Assembly: GCA_000310025.1 (NCBI GenBank)
Contig: FN649743.1
Span: 3,145,428-3,199,930, forward strand
Direction: 5' to 3'
Length of the DNA: 54,503 nt
From: Ectocarpus siliculosus
Lineage: Eukaryota; Sar; Phaeophyceae; Ectocarpales; Ectocarpaceae
Both the position numbers and the translations under genes were made by a program. Under the pieces are notes generated by a model. That model was given only the letters and a program-made list of their open reading frames with translations, did no database searches and was not told the origin of the DNA. Positions 53,601-54,503 of this stretch are shown piece after piece; position 1 is the first letter of the stretch, and each line of letters starts with the position of its first letter.

Positions 53601-54503
53601 CTAAAGGTGGCTCAAAAATGTCTTCCCTAGTCTATCTATCCTAACTATTTCCTTCCCCGCCTTTTCAAACCACTTCCTATTCCCCAGTACAGCTACCGTC
53701 TTCTCCTTTCTATGCCATGCCTCAAACATCTCCCTGTACCTCCCTTGTATTTTTCCCAGCTCAGTCATGTACACTTCCCTCTTCTCTTTGTACAACTGAC
53801 ATTCCGCGACTACATGAACACGGTCTTCGCACTCGAAGCCGCAATTACGTTCGAACTTGTCGTCTTCGTCGTCTACCGTCCTATGTCTTCGTCGACGTTC
53901 TCGAAGGTGGTCCTGAATTTGACCTTAAGCTTTGTCCCTGCATCCATTGGTCCACGTAGGTAATATTTGAACCCTAAATTTATTCCTTCTTTCAACATTC
54001 CGTACACTTCTAGACCCACCTTATCCTAGGTTATTTCCTTACATTCTGTTTTTCTCTCTCGACACAAGCAACAGACGTCTTCTCCTTGAACTCCTGTAGA
54101 CCCTCCGTTTCCAGCGTTTCATCTTCGTCGATGGCGAACCCCTTCCATACGTCCCCTACAACCTTGACCCATTCCGTAGGTTGTCTACCCCTCTTTTTTC
54201 TTGCCCACTTCGCCTCCCATACTGTTCTCGGCAACCTCTCCTCTCCCATCCCGCAAATGCGATACTGCCATGTCAGCTTCCTTGGTCTCGTCCCGACCGT
54301 AGGGATTGGATCCCCAGTTCTGCCCTGACGGCTGCACCACTTGTGCGCTTGGACAATCCTAGGATGATTTTCGCTGCTTTCATCTGCGCCGCCTCGAGTT
54401 CTTTCAATACCTTCTTATTTCCGTCCCAGACTTATCCGGCGTACTCAAGCGGCGGTACGCTTACACTATTCAAAACCGCCAATTTGATGCGTGTATCGAG
54501 GTG
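53601..54503 (-). mobile_element. LINE (I/Jockey-like) C-terminal end, minus strand, cut by window edge
   Basis: On the minus strand from 54503: IKLAVLNSVSVPPLEYAG, TAA, VWDGNKKVLKELEAAQMKAA (RT thumb helix), then ERLPRTVWEAKWARKKRG (frame 54249-54031), a frame change, CGFECEDRVHVVAECQ (a CX3CX6HX4C zinc knuckle) and ELGKIQGRYREMF ... DRLGKTFLSHL (frame 53795-53601). This is the end of an ORF2 of the kind that uses an apurinic-like endonuclease upstream. The stop and shifts mark it as dead. It is unrelated to the element at 48850-52590. The upstream RT lies beyond the window. Confidence 0.78.

Noticed and set aside
1-54503. tRNA, rRNA and bacterial-type operon features
   Set aside because: None seen; spliced genes, LINE and LTR elements show eukaryotic nuclear DNA, so ribosome binding sites, riboswitches and terminators of bacterial type were not sought further.

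Overview
The window reads as nuclear DNA of an intron-rich stramenopile, most probably a brown alga (Ectocarpales-like). The reasons are about 50% GC with many homopolymer and trinucleotide tracts, short GT-AG exons separated by introns of 0.3 to 2 kb, a WSC-domain secreted protein (a family greatly expanded in brown algae), and a heavy load of diverse retroelements. No rRNA, tRNA or CRISPR locus was seen. The species call is inference; gene structures were read by eye from splice phase and domain continuity.

Layout. 1-7.7 kb: repeats and simple sequence, no gene supported. 7.7-13.7 kb: a spliced plus-strand gene for an extracellular WSC + CAP/PR-1 (SCP/TAPS) protein; two of its introns carry copies of one ~0.5 kb repeat. 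16.0-17.0 kb: an array of about 30 degenerate CTTCCATGGAAG palindromes. 17.1-18.6 kb: dispersed repeats. 18.7-23.3 kb: RGS-A, an eight-exon gene for a seven-transmembrane protein with a C-terminal RGS domain. 27.1-43.2 kb: RGS-B, its paralog with the same eight exons and identical intron phases, whose intron 2 is swollen to 12.7 kb. That intron holds a decayed Ty3/gypsy-type retrotransposon on the minus strand (28.9-37.8 kb), a 5'-truncated 3' end of a non-LTR element with 114-bp tandem repeats (38.3-39.3 kb) and a CTCATGAG palindrome array (39.5-40.0 kb). 44.6-48.1 kb: a nest of dispersed repeats, including an inverted pair and a scrap of a third RGS paralog. 48.5-48.8 kb: a MITE-like element. 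48.8-52.6 kb: a longer, decayed copy of the same non-LTR element (RT plus restriction-like endonuclease), with a CCCATGGG palindrome array in its 3' region. 52.9-53.5 kb: a third copy of the ~0.5 kb repeat. 53.6-54.5 kb: the C-terminal end of a second kind of LINE on the minus strand, running off the window.

Most notable points. (i) The gypsy polyprotein carries a NADAR (YbiA-like, ADP-ribose-directed) domain between the gag zinc knuckle and the protease, a domain I do not know as a standard part of such elements. (ii) There is a tandem pair of apparently intact 7TM-RGS receptor genes, an architecture that couples a receptor-like membrane domain to a G-alpha GTPase-accelerating domain. (iii) Three separate arrays are built from different short palindromes that all share a CATG core; two lie at the 3' ends of the two copies of the same non-LTR element, two contain TTAGGG-like stretches, and part of one has an exact 10-bp period.

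Working together: the WSC-CAP protein would act in the extracellular matrix or wall; the RGS receptors would act at a membrane on heterotrimeric G-protein signalling. The rest is mobile or satellite DNA that has invaded introns and intergenic space.
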